Shown here: positions 1 to 9,620 of the stretch, one piece after another | Numbering within the stretch: the first letter of the stretch is position 1 | How the letters are laid out: each line of letters begins with the position of its first letter | Assembly: GCF_022606465.1 (NCBI RefSeq) | Contig: NZ_JALBUF010000007.1 | Span: forward strand, 84,846 to 148,845 | Direction of reading: 5' to 3' | DNA: 64,000 nucleotides | From: Sulfoacidibacillus ferrooxidans | GTDB lineage: Bacteria; Bacillota; Bacilli; Alicyclobacillales; SLC66 | Position numbers and translations under genes: made by a program | Notes under the pieces: model-generated | Databases searched by the model: none | Seen by the model: only the letters and a program-made list of their open reading frames with translations | Told to the model about the DNA's origin: nothing

Positions 1-395
1 TAGCTACTCTTGATGTGATAGAGCAAGAGGGGCTTGTAGAAAATGCACAAAACCGCGGTGCTAGTCTGCGGCAGGGACTAGAAGCATTACAAAAACAGTA
101 CCCTGTGATTGGTGATGTGCGCGGTCGTGGATTGATGCAAGCTATGGAATTTGTGCGCACGGAAAAGGAACCAGCGCCAGATCTAGTTGCTGAGTTTTTT
201 GAATATACAAAAGAAAGGCATCTTCTCATTGGAAAGGGCGGACTCTATGGCAACGCCATCAGAATTGCACCTCCACTCACAGTAAGTGAGGAACAAGTGC
301 AAACGGCACTTCACATCATGGGGGAAGCATTGGCGAAATTGTATGAGCAGCACGAAGAACTAAGACCTTCCTTGGTCGTTAGCGATGCAAGTTAA
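1..395 (+). CDS. Class III PLP aminotransferase, C-terminal part (probable beta-alanine/3-aminoisobutyrate transaminase)
   Basis: The 5' part lies outside the window; the frame is open from base 3 and the visible piece is about 130 residues. It shows the small C-terminal domain of class III (ornithine/omega-type) aminotransferases, with VRGRGLMQAMEF followed by GNAIRIAPPLTVSEEQV, the typical end of AGXT2-like enzymes. The PLP lysine would be upstream and is not seen. It ends 17 bases before preT in a pyrimidine-degradation operon, so transfer of the amino group from beta-alanine or 3-aminoisobutyrate, giving malonate or methylmalonate semialdehyde, is the likely job. The family call is firm; the substrate is inferred from context. 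Confidence 0.85.
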   Translation, partial: ATLDVIEQEGLVENAQNRGASLRQGLEALQKQYPVIGDVRGRGLMQAMEFVRTEKEPAPDLVAEFFEYTKERHLLIGKGGLYGNAIRIAPPLTVSEEQVQTALHIMGEALAKLYEQHEELRPSLVVSDAS

Positions 396-412
396 TAGAT
401 GGGGGTGAGACG

Positions 413-1798
413 ATGAAACGGTTGCAAGATATACAGGATGGTCATTCCCAGTTACATGACCTTGTGTATGATGAACTGACACAGATGCACATGATGCGAG
501 AGGCTACTCGCTGCCTGTACTGTTATGATGCACCATGCATAACGGCATGCCCAACTCATATCGACATCCCTTCTTTTATTAGAAAAATAGCAACCAATAA
601 TGTCATTGGAAGTGCTCAGGTCATCATGTCTGCCAATCCCCTGGGCGCTAGTTGCGCACGCGTGTGCCCAACTGATGATTTATGTGAAGGTGCCTGTGTG
701 TTAGGCAAAGAAGATTCCCCTATTGAAATTGGCAACTTGCAACGCTATGCGACAGATGAACTCCGGTTGCATGATCACGTAGAACTTTTTCACGCTGGCC
801 CATCTACTGGACATCGAGTGGCGATCATTGGTGGGGGACCTGCAGGATTATCTGCTGCTCGTGAACTTGCAGTACTAGGACATGAAGTGACCATCTATGA
901 TGCACACGACCTGTTAGGTGGATTGTGTACGTATGGCATCGTTCCTTTTCGACTGCCACTCGATGTCGCCATGTGGGAAGTTGAACAGGTTTTACGATTA
1001 GGCGTGAAGACTTGCTTGAACACTCGTGTTGGGGAAGATATTGATGTCAAGGAGATTCTCGCGCAGTATTCTGCAGTAGTGTTAGCATTTGGTTTAGGCA
1101 AAGTACCCATGCTCGGTATACAGGGAGAAGAACTTGACGGTGTCTACGATGCCATTGATATGATTGAACAAGTGAAAATGGGACAGTGGAAACAAACAAT
1201 AGGTCCGCGTGTAGCAATTATCGGCGCAGGAAATACGGCCATCGATGCGGCAACTTGCGCACGTAGACTTGGTGCAAAACAAGTGACAATTTATTATCGT
1301 AAAACGGAAAATGAGATGACTGCTTATCCGTTCGAATACGAATTTGCCAAACAAGAGGGAATCGAATTTAGATGGCAATGCGTCCCTAATCGATTGATGG
1401 GTGATGATGGCCATGTGAGTCACATGGAATTATTACACACACAAATTCATGTAGATGAGGGTGGCAGAATCAAAGCTGTTTCACAAGAAGGAACAGAGTG
1501 GATTGAACCAGTTGATCAAGTCATACGCGCTATTGGACAAGAAAAAATAACAGAATTAATAAAATTATTTGATGTTGAAACGCATGAGAATGTTGTCAAA
1601 GTGAATGAAAATTACTGCACGAACCGAAAAAATATTTATGCAATAGGGGATCTCATTTTTGCAAAAGGAATGAAAGGCGAAGCCATGGTAGTAGAAGCTG
1701 CGTGGCAAGGAAAGAAGGCGGCACAAAGTATCGATCACTATCTCCGTTATGTAGTTCAAGAACAACCATACTCAATGGGAGGTGAAAATCATGGTTGA
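413..1798 (+). CDS. preT: NAD(P)-dependent dihydropyrimidine dehydrogenase subunit PreT
   Basis: 461 residues; ATG preceded by GGGGGTGAG. This is the flavin/Fe-S electron-input subunit that takes electrons from NAD(P)H and passes them to PreA for reduction of uracil or thymine. The N-terminus has the GltD-like cysteine clusters CLYCYDAPCITACP (about residues 35-48) and CARVCPTDDLCEGACV. Two dinucleotide folds follow: IIGGGPAGLSAARE near residue 138 (FAD) and IIGAGNTAIDAA near residue 268 (NAD(P)H). The C-terminal IYAIGDLIFAKGMKGEAMVVEA is the usual FAD-closing segment. It overlaps the preA start by 8 bases. Direction in vivo (reductive breakdown) is inferred from the neighbours. Related GltD-type oxidoreductases are the alternative, made unlikely by preA. 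Confidence 0.93.
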   Translation: MKRLQDIQDGHSQLHDLVYDELTQMHMMREATRCLYCYDAPCITACPTHIDIPSFIRKIATNNVIGSAQVIMSANPLGASCARVCPTDDLCEGACVLGKEDSPIEIGNLQRYATDELRLHDHVELFHAGPSTGHRVAIIGGGPAGLSAARELAVLGHEVTIYDAHDLLGGLCTYGIVPFRLPLDVAMWEVEQVLRLGVKTCLNTRVGEDIDVKEILAQYSAVVLAFGLGKVPMLGIQGEELDGVYDAIDMIEQVKMGQWKQTIGPRVAIIGAGNTAIDAATCARRLGAKQVTIYYRKTENEMTAYPFEYEFAKQEGIEFRWQCVPNRLMGDDGHVSHMELLHTQIHVDEGGRIKAVSQEGTEWIEPVDQVIRAIGQEKITELIKLFDVETHENVVKVNENYCTNRKNIYAIGDLIFAKGMKGEAMVVEAAWQGKKAAQSIDHYLRYVVQEQPYSMGGENHG

Positions 1799-3020
1799 TT
1801 TATCCGTGAATATGGCTGGGATTCATAGTCCCAATCCATTTTGGCTTGCATCAGCCCCACCTACTAACAGCGGATATCAGGTGATGCGTGCGTTTGAAGC
1901 AGGATGGGGCGGTGCCGTATGGAAAACGCTTGGCGATCCGATCGTCAATGTCACCTCTCGTTTTGGAGCTTTACATCTTGGCAGACAGAGAATGGTGGGG
2001 ATAAACAATATCGAATTAATCACAGATCGACCGCTTGAAGTCAATCTAAAAGAAATACGAGAAGTAAAGCGAACTTTCCCTAAACACGCTTTAATTGCAT
2101 CTCTCATGATGGAATGCAATCGAAACCGCTGGCATGAACTGGTGAAACAGGTTCAAGACGTCGGAGTGGATGGATTTGAATTAAATTTCGGGTGTCCTCA
2201 CGGCATGTCTGAGCGTGGAATGGGCGCAGCTGTTGGTCAGGACCCAGAACTTGTGGCGATGATCACTGAGTGGGTGACAGAAGTTGCGGAAGTCCCAGTC
2301 ATTGTAAAACTCACGCCAAATATTACTGACATTCGGTATACAGCTCGTGCTGCAGTGCAAGGTGGGGCACATGCGGTGAGCATGATTAACACGATCAATA
2401 GTTTGATCGGAGTAGATATCGAGACGGGATTGACCATTCCTCATGTCAATGGCAAAGGTGCACATGGTGGTTATTGCGGGCCTGCTGTAAAACCGATTGC
2501 ACTCAGTATGGTAGCTGAATGTGCACGAGATCCCACTGTTAGCGTTCCGATTTCTGGAATTGGAGGCATTGCCACATGGCAAGACGTGGTCGAATTTATG
2601 CTGATGGGGGCAACGACGACTCAAGTATGTACAGCAGCGATGCATCATGGATTTCGCATTGTGGAGGACTTAATCGATGGGCTAACGCGGTATTTAGATC
2701 GAAAGGGAATCTCCTCTGCTATGGATCTTGTAGGTCGATCTGTTCCTTTATTTACAGACTGGGGTGCACTGGATATTAACCATAAAGTGGTAGCGCGCAT
2801 TGATCAATCACGCTGTATTCACTGTAATAAATGCTATATCGCCTGCGAAGATGCGGCACATCAATGTATTGATCGCAAAATTGACGATGCTGGTGTGACA
2901 CAACTTATGGTCGATGAAGCAGAGTGTGTAGGGTGCAATTTGTGCTCCATGGTATGTCCAGTTGAAGAGTGTATAGCGATGGTACCACATGAAAAGGAGG
3001 AAATCACATGGGGACGTTGA
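1791..3020 (+). CDS. preA: Dihydropyrimidine dehydrogenase catalytic subunit PreA
   Basis: About 409 residues. I take ATG 1791, with GGGAGGTG just upstream, rather than the GTG at 1782, which falls inside that ribosome site. An FMN TIM barrel of the dihydroorotate dehydrogenase type (FELNFGCPHGMSERGMG, VIVKLTPNITD, GIGGIATWQDVVEFMLMGA) is followed by a ferredoxin tail with two 4Fe-4S motifs, CIHCNKCYIAC and CVGCNLCSMVC. It reduces uracil/thymine to the 5,6-dihydro form using electrons from PreT. The stop overlaps the next start by 13 bases, showing translational coupling. Length and domain order are normal for PreA. Confidence 0.94.
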   Translation: MVDLSVNMAGIHSPNPFWLASAPPTNSGYQVMRAFEAGWGGAVWKTLGDPIVNVTSRFGALHLGRQRMVGINNIELITDRPLEVNLKEIREVKRTFPKHALIASLMMECNRNRWHELVKQVQDVGVDGFELNFGCPHGMSERGMGAAVGQDPELVAMITEWVTEVAEVPVIVKLTPNITDIRYTARAAVQGGAHAVSMINTINSLIGVDIETGLTIPHVNGKGAHGGYCGPAVKPIALSMVAECARDPTVSVPISGIGGIATWQDVVEFMLMGATTTQVCTAAMHHGFRIVEDLIDGLTRYLDRKGISSAMDLVGRSVPLFTDWGALDINHKVVARIDQSRCIHCNKCYIACEDAAHQCIDRKIDDAGVTQLMVDEAECVGCNLCSMVCPVEECIAMVPHEKEEITWGR

Positions 3021-4399
3021 TACAAGGTGGGACTGTGGTTACTGCAAGCGATGTTGTGTTTGCAGATGTGCTCATCGAGGGTAGAGAAGTAATCGCTATT
3101 GCAAAACATATCGAAGAAAAAGGGCATCAAGTGGTGGATGCAACGGGGTGCTATTTATTCCCTGGTGGCGTTGATCCACATACGCATTTAGATATGCCGT
3201 TTGGTGGAACAGTGACTGCAGACGACTTTCGCACGGGTACTAAAGCCGCAGCTTTCGGTGGAACAACAACTGTCATCGATTTTGCACTGCATAGTAAAGG
3301 TTCGACATTGCGGGATGCACTAACGACCTGGCATCAAAAGGCAGATGGAAAGGCTGCTATCGATTACGCATTTCATGTCATGGTAGGTGATATGCGTCAG
3401 GAAGTAATGGATGAGATTCCGATGATCGTAGAAGAAGAAGGAGTCACCTCTTTCAAATTATTTATGGCATATAAAAATAATTTACAAGTGGATGATGAAA
3501 CGTTGTTTCGCGTATTGCGAGTCGCTGCAAAGGCGGGTGCATTGGTTCAAGTACACGCCGAAAATGGCGATGTCATTGAAGTACTTGTCAATGAAGCACT
3601 GGCACGTGGTCAAGTGGAACCGAAGTATCATGCGCTGACCCGTCCACCAGAAGCAGAAGGTGAAGCGACTGAGCGGGCGATTCGCCTTGCAGAAATAGCA
3701 GGGGCTCCACTTTATGTTGTACATGTGACATGTGCACAAGCTGCAGATGCAATCAGTGATGCACGTAAGCGCGGACTACCGATCTATGGTGAAACGTGTC
3801 CTCAATATCTTGTATGCGATGTGACCGATTACGATCGTCCAAACTTTGTTGGAGCCAAATATGTAATGTCACCACCCTTGCGCGCAAAATCCAACCAAGC
3901 CGTGCTATGGGGAAAGTTGCGCAACATGGAGTTACAGTCATTTGGATCCGATCAGTGTTCATTTAACTTAAAAGGACAAAAAGAACTTGGACTGCATGAT
4001 TTTTCTAAAATCCCAAATGGATCACCTACCATCGAGGATCGCATGGCTATTTTATATCACTACGGGGTCATACAAGGGCAACTTAGCTTGCAAAAATTTG
4101 TAGCATTGACATCAACAAACCCAGCAAAGTTATTTGGATTATATCCTAGGAAAGGGACGATTGCCATTGGGTGTGATGCAGATATTGTCGTGTGGGATCC
4201 AAGCGTAGAGCGCACGATTTCTGTAGAGACCCATCACATGAATGTTGATAATAGCATTTTTGAAGGAATGCGTGTAACAGGTATTCCTAAGTATGTTTTT
4301 TTACGTGGTACTTTAATTGTGGATGGCAATACCTTTGTTGGTGAAGATGGGTTCGGAGAATTCCAGCGTTGTGAACGATTTTCTAACGTTTCCTTGTGA
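3008..4399 (+). CDS. hydA: Dihydropyrimidinase / D-hydantoinase
   Basis: 463 residues; ATG after AAAAGGAGGAAATCAC, inside the end of preA. It is a binuclear-zinc amidohydrolase that opens dihydrouracil to N-carbamoyl-beta-alanine. Visible metal-site elements are GGVDPHTHLDMPF (HxH), the carboxylated lysine in SFKLFMAYK, QVHAEN and VVHVTCAQA (the two ring histidines) and GSDQCSF (the aspartate). The length is typical of the family (about 460). Allantoinase and phenylhydantoinase are alternatives, but the PreTA and ureidopropionase neighbours favour dihydropyrimidinase. Confidence 0.94.
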   Translation: MGTLIQGGTVVTASDVVFADVLIEGREVIAIAKHIEEKGHQVVDATGCYLFPGGVDPHTHLDMPFGGTVTADDFRTGTKAAAFGGTTTVIDFALHSKGSTLRDALTTWHQKADGKAAIDYAFHVMVGDMRQEVMDEIPMIVEEEGVTSFKLFMAYKNNLQVDDETLFRVLRVAAKAGALVQVHAENGDVIEVLVNEALARGQVEPKYHALTRPPEAEGEATERAIRLAEIAGAPLYVVHVTCAQAADAISDARKRGLPIYGETCPQYLVCDVTDYDRPNFVGAKYVMSPPLRAKSNQAVLWGKLRNMELQSFGSDQCSFNLKGQKELGLHDFSKIPNGSPTIEDRMAILYHYGVIQGQLSLQKFVALTSTNPAKLFGLYPRKGTIAIGCDADIVVWDPSVERTISVETHHMNVDNSIFEGMRVTGIPKYVFLRGTLIVDGNTFVGEDGFGEFQRCERFSNVSL

Positions 4400-4466
4400 G
4401 TGATCGCGTATATGCCATGTACTACGAGTTCATTCCATACTTTAATCGACGACAGGGGGAGTTTTC

Positions 4467-5354
4467 ATGAATGGAAAAGTAACAATCGGGTTGATTCAAG
4501 CGCACCATGAAACGGATGGACGGGAACCTGTAGCTGTTCATAAACAGGCAGCCATTGAAAAACACGAGGTCATGATTCGCGATGCTGCAAAGCAAGGCGC
4601 ACAAATTATTTGCCTGCAGGAACTTTTCTACGGTCCATATTTTTGTACTGAGCAAGATCCGAAGTGGTATGCAGCTACTGAACGGATACCTGACGGTCCG
4701 ACTACTCATTTCATGCAGGGTTTAGCTAAAGAACTAGGCGTTGTACTCATTGTACCCATGTATGAGGAAGAGATTCCTGGTGTGTATTACAACACCGCAG
4801 CTGTCATTGATGCAGACGGTAGTTATCTAGGTAAATATCGAAAGCATCATCTACCACAAGTGCAAGCAGGGCCAGCGGGATGTGGATTTTGGGAGAAATA
4901 CTATTTTAAACCAGGAAATATGGGCTATCCGGTTTTTGATACGGCATTTGCTAAAATTGGAGTATACATTTGTTATGACCGACATTTTCCGGAAGGCGCT
5001 CGACTATTGGGTTTAAACGGAGCGGAAATTGTATTCAATCCGTCTGCTACAGTGGCAGGATTATCAGAGTATCTGTGGAAATTAGAACAACCAGCACATG
5101 CAGTGGCCAATGGATATTATGTAGCAGCCATTAATCGCGTCGGGTTGGAGGCACCGTGGAATATGGGCGAATTTTATGGTCAAGCCTACTTAGTTAATCC
5201 ACGCGGCGAGTTTGTAGCTATCGGCAGTAGAGATCGCGATGAAGTCATTATTGGAGACATGGATCGCGAGTTAATTGCGCAAGTGCGCAATACTTGGCAA
5301 TTTTATAGAGATCGCCGACCTGAGACATACGAAGACATTGCTCGTTTATTGTAA
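4467..5354 (+). CDS. Beta-ureidopropionase / N-carbamoyl-beta-alanine amidohydrolase (nitrilase superfamily)
   Basis: 295 residues; ATG after CAGGGGGAG. Nitrilase-fold amidase with the Glu-Lys-Cys triad visible: Glu in CLQELFYGPYFC, Lys in KYRKHHLPQ and Cys in GVYICYDRHFPEGAR. It hydrolyses N-carbamoyl-beta-alanine to beta-alanine, CO2 and ammonia, the third reductive step, directly after the dihydropyrimidinase gene. The YFKPGN and WEKYY segments match the plant/animal-type ureidopropionase group. N-carbamoylputrescine amidase is a close relative and the main alternative; the operon context argues against it. Confidence 0.9.
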   Translation: MNGKVTIGLIQAHHETDGREPVAVHKQAAIEKHEVMIRDAAKQGAQIICLQELFYGPYFCTEQDPKWYAATERIPDGPTTHFMQGLAKELGVVLIVPMYEEEIPGVYYNTAAVIDADGSYLGKYRKHHLPQVQAGPAGCGFWEKYYFKPGNMGYPVFDTAFAKIGVYICYDRHFPEGARLLGLNGAEIVFNPSATVAGLSEYLWKLEQPAHAVANGYYVAAINRVGLEAPWNMGEFYGQAYLVNPRGEFVAIGSRDRDEVIIGDMDRELIAQVRNTWQFYRDRRPETYEDIARLL

Positions 5355-5386
5355 TGGTTGAGACGATAACGATGAGGAGAATGTAA

Positions 5387-6868
5387 ATGGCCACTCAGAT
5401 CAATGATGCTGGCATTGTCACGTTAACCGATGCTGCCATGGGCCAATTAGCGCACAATGAAAGCCTGTGGAATGAAGACTTGCGCCCTTGTACGAGGGAT
5501 GAGCATACGTGGGGAGGCAATCGATTTGTAGCTCTTTGGGTAGGTATGTCTATTTGTTTGCCAACGTATTCCTTGGCAAGTGGCATGATTGCGCTAGGGA
5601 TGAATTGGTGGGAATCTGTACTGACCATCCTGATTGGCAGCATCATTGTGCTCATTCCCATTTTGCTAGTCTCTCATGCAGGAACAAAGTTTGGTATTCC
5701 TTATCCTGTGTTTGCAAGGTTGTGGTTTGGGAGTCGCGGCGCACACATTCCAGCGCTTGCACGAGCAATCATTGCAGCTGGATGGTTCGGTATTAACTCG
5801 TGGTTTGGCGGTCAAGCTCTCGATGCCATTTTAAGTCGCCTGGTCGGTGGATGGGATGCCATTAGCTTTCATCTTGCTCTCTCTTTTCTGATTTTTTGGG
5901 CCATCAATGTACTCATTGCGATGCGCGGACCGCAGGCTATTGGAAGGCTCGCCAGTATTGCTGCACCAACGCTTGTCGTGGCTGCTATTGCATTGTTCAT
6001 TTGGGCGCTTACTCGAGTCGGTGGGATTGTTCCAATGCTATCTGTCTCATCCACAGTCAAAGGCTTTCACTTTTGGGCCGCATTTTATCCTTCTGTGATT
6101 GGCGTCATAGCATTTTGGGCGACAATGGCTCTCAATATTCCAGATTATACTCGCTATGCTATGACGCAAAAAGGTCAGACAAAAGGGCAAATTTTTTCTA
6201 TGCCACTAACCATGGCATTATTCTCCTTTATCGGTATTGCAGTGACTTCAGCAACAGTGCTGCTATATGGGCAAGCGATTTGGGATCCAGTCATGTTAAT
6301 CGTTAAATTCCCAACTATTTCCGTGATAATTGCAGGGCTCATTGTGATTCTTTCGTCTGTGACCATTAACGTTGGAGCTAATGTGATGGCTCCTGCGCGC
6401 GCTTTTGAGAATCTGTGGCCACGACGGATCACCTTTAGCCTAGGTGCTATCATTACAGGCATTTTAGCACTTGGCATGCAACCATGGTATGTGCTTTCTG
6501 CTTTTAGCAATTATATTTTCGTTTGGTTAGGTACCTATGGAGCGCTACTTGGACCATTTGATGGCATTGCCATTGCAGACTACTGGTTAGTGCGTTCAAA
6601 AAAATTAGATCTAGCGCAACTCTACACTGAAAATGGACGGTATGATTACTCGCGGGGTATTAATTTACGAGCCGTTTATGCTTTACTGATTGGTTGGGCG
6701 ATATCCGTTCTTGGATTAGTGGTGCCAGCACTGTCCTTCCTTTGGAGTGGTGGGTGGTTTTTTGGACTCTTAGCAGGACTCATATCGTATTGGTTGCTCA
6801 TGAAAAATGATCCAACTGTACTCACTGATGCGGAGTACAATCAAATTACTGAAGAAAAAATCTCTTAG
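5387..6868 (+). CDS. NCS1-family nucleobase permease (probable uracil/pyrimidine uptake)
   Basis: 493 residues with about 12 hydrophobic segments; ATG after GAGGAGA. N-terminal NESLWNEDLRPCTRDEHTWGG is the conserved NCS1 entry, followed by FVALWVGMSICLPTYSLASGM (TM1), GIPYPVFARLWFG and AIIAAGWFGINSWFGG, all hallmarks of the Mhp1/PucI/FurD group. It acts in the cytoplasmic membrane, probably as a cation symporter. Position within the pyrimidine catabolic operon suggests uracil, thymine or the dihydro compound as substrate. Hydantoin or allantoin transport is possible from sequence alone. Confidence 0.9.
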   Translation: MATQINDAGIVTLTDAAMGQLAHNESLWNEDLRPCTRDEHTWGGNRFVALWVGMSICLPTYSLASGMIALGMNWWESVLTILIGSIIVLIPILLVSHAGTKFGIPYPVFARLWFGSRGAHIPALARAIIAAGWFGINSWFGGQALDAILSRLVGGWDAISFHLALSFLIFWAINVLIAMRGPQAIGRLASIAAPTLVVAAIALFIWALTRVGGIVPMLSVSSTVKGFHFWAAFYPSVIGVIAFWATMALNIPDYTRYAMTQKGQTKGQIFSMPLTMALFSFIGIAVTSATVLLYGQAIWDPVMLIVKFPTISVIIAGLIVILSSVTINVGANVMAPARAFENLWPRRITFSLGAIITGILALGMQPWYVLSAFSNYIFVWLGTYGALLGPFDGIAIADYWLVRSKKLDLAQLYTENGRYDYSRGINLRAVYALLIGWAISVLGLVVPALSFLWSGGWFFGLLAGLISYWLLMKNDPTVLTDAEYNQITEEKIS

Positions 6869-6925
6869 TGAGAGAATCAATAAGCTGTATAGTTTACAGA
6901 GGGACTAGCAAGTGAAGGGAGCACA

Positions 6926-8389
6926 TTGAATATGACTGAACAACTTAAGCAATTAAATAATTTAATTGGAGGGAAGTGGGTACCATCATCATCAAGTCAT
7001 AGTGAAACAGTTTTTAATCCTGCCACAGGTGAAGCTATCCACTCAGTACCTTTATCTACTTTTGAGGATATTGATCAAGCAGTTCAAGCGGCGCGAGTGG
7101 CCTTTGGAACATGGAGTAAGACTCCCGTTCCAAAGCGTACGAGAATTCTCTTTAAGTATCAACAATTACTCGTGGAACACTGGGAAGAACTTGCACACTT
7201 AGTGACACTAGAGAATGGAAAAAGTTACGATGATGCATATGGCGAGGTTCAGCGCGGTATTGAAAATGTGGAGTTTGCCGCAGGCGCGCCAACGCTCATG
7301 ATGGGATCTCAATTGCCAGATATCGCCACAAATATGGAGTCAGGTATGTATCGCTACCCTGTTGGAGTGGTAGCAGGAATCACGCCTTTTAACTTTCCTA
7401 TGATGGTGCCTTGTTGGATGTTTCCGCTTGCGATTGCTTGTGGAAATACGTTTATCTTAAAGCCATCGGAGCGCACACCGTTACTCGCACAACGTTTAGC
7501 TGAATTATTTGCAGATGCAGGATTGCCAGATGGAGTATTAAATATTGTTCATGGTGCACACGATGCAGTCAACGGCATTCTAGAACATCCATCCATTGCA
7601 GCGATATCTTTTGTTGGTTCGCAGCCTGTCGCTAAATATGTGTATGAAAAAGCGGCGGCACATGGTAAACGCGTGCAAGCACTCGCTGGAGCAAAAAACC
7701 ACACCATTGTCTTACCAGATGCCGATCTTGAAGAAGCCGTGCGCGGAATTACAGCTGCAGCATTTGGATCGGCTGGAGAGCGCTGTATGGCTTGTGCAGT
7801 AGTGGTCGCGGTCGGTGAGATCGCTGATTCTTTAATTGATGGATTAAATCAAGCAGCTTCTGCACTAAAAATGGGAGATGGGTCCGATCGTTCTGTGCAA
7901 CTAGGGCCTGTCATACGCCAGTCACATAAAGAAAAAACACTAAAGTACATCGAAAGCGGACAAAAAGAAGGCGCAACGCTTTTGCGCGATGGGCGAAAAG
8001 ATATGCCAGTATCAGAAGATGACGGCTATTTTGTAGGCGCGACTATTTTCACTGATGTCAATACACATATGTCCATCTGGAAAGATGAAATATTTGCACC
8101 CGTGCTGTCTGTCATGCGTGCGCAAACACTTGACGAAGCCATAGCCATAGCCAATCAATCTGAATTCGCAAATGGTGCATGTATCTATACCGATAGTGCT
8201 AGTGCCATACGTAAATTCCGAGAAGAGATCGATGCAGGAATGCTTGGAGTCAATATAGGCGTACCTGCTCCCATGGCTTTTTTTCCTTTTTCAGGATGGA
8301 AACATTCTTTTTATGGAGATTTGCATGCTAATGGCCGCGATGGCGTTGAATTTTATACACATAGGAAAATGGTGACTTCACGTCTGTAA
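6926..8389 (+). CDS. mmsA: CoA-acylating (methyl)malonate-semialdehyde dehydrogenase
   Basis: 487 residues from TTG 6926; ATG 6932 is equally possible, with GAAGGGAG lying 4 or 10 bases upstream. ALDH fold with [14 protein letters not shown], the cofactor site ILKPSERTP and the catalytic cysteine in [14 protein letters not shown]. This last variant is typical of the CoA-dependent MMSDH/IolA group, which lacks the general-base glutamate of ordinary ALDHs. It would oxidise malonate or methylmalonate semialdehyde from the aminotransferase step to acetyl- or propionyl-CoA, finishing the pathway of this operon. IolA of inositol breakdown is the nearest alternative. Confidence 0.9.
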   Translation: MNMTEQLKQLNNLIGGKWVPSSSSHSETVFNPATGEAIHSVPLSTFEDIDQAVQAARVAFGTWSKTPVPKRTRILFKYQQLLVEHWEELAHLVTLENGKSYDDAYGEVQRGIENVEFAAGAPTLMMGSQLPDIATNMESGMYRYPVGVVAGITPFNFPMMVPCWMFPLAIACGNTFILKPSERTPLLAQRLAELFADAGLPDGVLNIVHGAHDAVNGILEHPSIAAISFVGSQPVAKYVYEKAAAHGKRVQALAGAKNHTIVLPDADLEEAVRGITAAAFGSAGERCMACAVVVAVGEIADSLIDGLNQAASALKMGDGSDRSVQLGPVIRQSHKEKTLKYIESGQKEGATLLRDGRKDMPVSEDDGYFVGATIFTDVNTHMSIWKDEIFAPVLSVMRAQTLDEAIAIANQSEFANGACIYTDSASAIRKFREEIDAGMLGVNIGVPAPMAFFPFSGWKHSFYGDLHANGRDGVEFYTHRKMVTSRL

Positions 8390-8475
8390 ACGGATGATCT
8401 GTGTGTGAATCTTTGTCGACTCTTGCACAATTCATTGTCTATGTGTCAAAATGGTACCTACAGCGTGTAAGAAAC

Positions 8476-8606
8476 TACATGGCCACCTATTTTCCAGAGT
8501 GATTGCAAAGTAGATTGCGCTAAAATTCAGCGTAGTTTATTTTGCAATTGCTGTTTTATCTACTAGTAAGGTTTGCTGTTTACTACGTGTATTAGGTGGC
8601 CACGTA
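8476..8606. repeat. Nested inverted repeat, possible structured RNA or degenerate small element
   Basis: The outer arms TGGCCACCTA (8480-8489) and TAGGTGGCCA (8593-8602) pair perfectly; three more pairs follow beyond one mismatch. Inside are a second perfect pair, ATTGCAAA (8502-8509) with TTTGCAAT (8541-8548), and a third, CGCT with AGCG, nested within it. The whole lies in the 259-base gap between the pyrimidine operon and the IMPase gene. I recognise no known riboswitch in it. It could be a leader RNA, an attenuator or a relic of a small mobile element. Confidence 0.45.
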
Positions 8607-8648
8607 TATTTATGTGATATACCGTTCTAGATGTGAAAGGGTGAGAGT

Positions 8649-9566
8649 ATGCTTTCTGATCTTCCGAAATATGAATTACTTTCTGTAGCGATAAGGGCTG
8701 CCATTGAGGCTGGAGATCATTTTCGTGAAAGAGTTGACTCTAGTAAACAAGTGAAAATGAAGACTTCATTTGCTGATGTCGTAACAGAAGTCGACTCACA
8801 ATGTGAAGCGATCATATATAAACATATACGTGCAACGTATCCTCATCATGTGTTATTAGGTGAGGAACAGGTAGCACCAGGGTCTAGTGCATCTATTGAA
8901 GCAATTAATGCAGTTAGTGAGGAAGAACATTTATGGATCATCGATCCATTGGATGGAACCACAAATTTTGTACAGCATATGCGTCTTTCAGTGGTTTCTA
9001 TCGCTTATGCCCACAAAGGAAAGGTCATGTTAGGTGTAATTTATGATCCATATCACGATGAAGTCTTTCTTGCCTACAAAGGTCGCGGTGCCTATCGTAC
9101 CAGTAGTCGAGAAGCCCAGATTTGGTGTGATTTACAGATAGCTGATCACAAAGAAAAGAGCGTAGTTATAGAACATACAAATTCATTTTTACCGTGGGAA
9201 ACTCTACAAGTATCTAAACGTCAGGAGATTGAAAAAGCGATCCTTGCAACAGGATTTCCAGCTCGCGGGGGAATAGGTTCTGAGCGCACTGATGCTGGAT
9301 TAAAAATAGTTGCAGCAGCTGGAAATTTGCGTGCTATAGGATCTGCAGCCTTACATTTAGCATGGATAGCTGCTGGGAGAGTAGACGGCTACTGGGAATA
9401 CGATCTTAACGCTTGGGATATTGCAGCAGGTATTTTAATCGTGCAAGAAGCCGGCGGGCAAGCCGGTGCGATTGGTAGCGGTATTGATGGACTTCGTGTT
9501 CGAGATGTCCTTGCAACAGGAACAGCAACCTTAAGCCACATGTTAAATACACTTTTACTTATATAG
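8649..9566 (+). CDS. Inositol monophosphatase family phosphatase
   Basis: 305 residues; ATG after GAAAGGGTGAGAGT. The metal-binding signatures of the Mg-dependent IMPase/FBPase fold are all present: LLGEE (Glu), WIIDPLDGTTNF (DPxDGT, the double-Asp site) and YDLNAWDIAAGILIVQEAGG (WDxAAG). Reported substrates of such enzymes include inositol-1-phosphate, fructose-1,6-bisphosphate, NADP and 3'-phosphoadenosine phosphates. It is longer than the usual 260, with an inserted stretch around residues 145-190 (SREAQIW to SFLPWETLQVSK) in the middle of the fold. It stands alone, so the substrate is not decided by context. Confidence 0.88.
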   Translation: MLSDLPKYELLSVAIRAAIEAGDHFRERVDSSKQVKMKTSFADVVTEVDSQCEAIIYKHIRATYPHHVLLGEEQVAPGSSASIEAINAVSEEEHLWIIDPLDGTTNFVQHMRLSVVSIAYAHKGKVMLGVIYDPYHDEVFLAYKGRGAYRTSSREAQIWCDLQIADHKEKSVVIEHTNSFLPWETLQVSKRQEIEKAILATGFPARGGIGSERTDAGLKIVAAAGNLRAIGSAALHLAWIAAGRVDGYWEYDLNAWDIAAGILIVQEAGGQAGAIGSGIDGLRVRDVLATGTATLSHMLNTLLLI

Positions 9567-9589
9567 AAGTTTTCTAGAGAAATGAGTAG

Positions 9590-9617
9590 TTGACAGTCTT
9601 TCAAAACTTGCTATAAT
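9590..9617 (+). promoter_or_regulatory. Sigma-A type promoter of the GntR-ABC operon
   Basis: Perfect -35 TTGACA (9590-9595) and perfect -10 TATAAT (9612-9617) with a 16-base spacer. The predicted transcript start falls in the first operator half-site just downstream, so repressor binding there would block initiation. Confidence 0.85.
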
Positions 9618-9620
9618 CCA

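Noticed and set aside
2181..2648. 155-codon minus-strand frame inside preA
   Set aside because: Antisense shadow of a conserved gene; rich in Cys and His as expected of a reversed coding strand.
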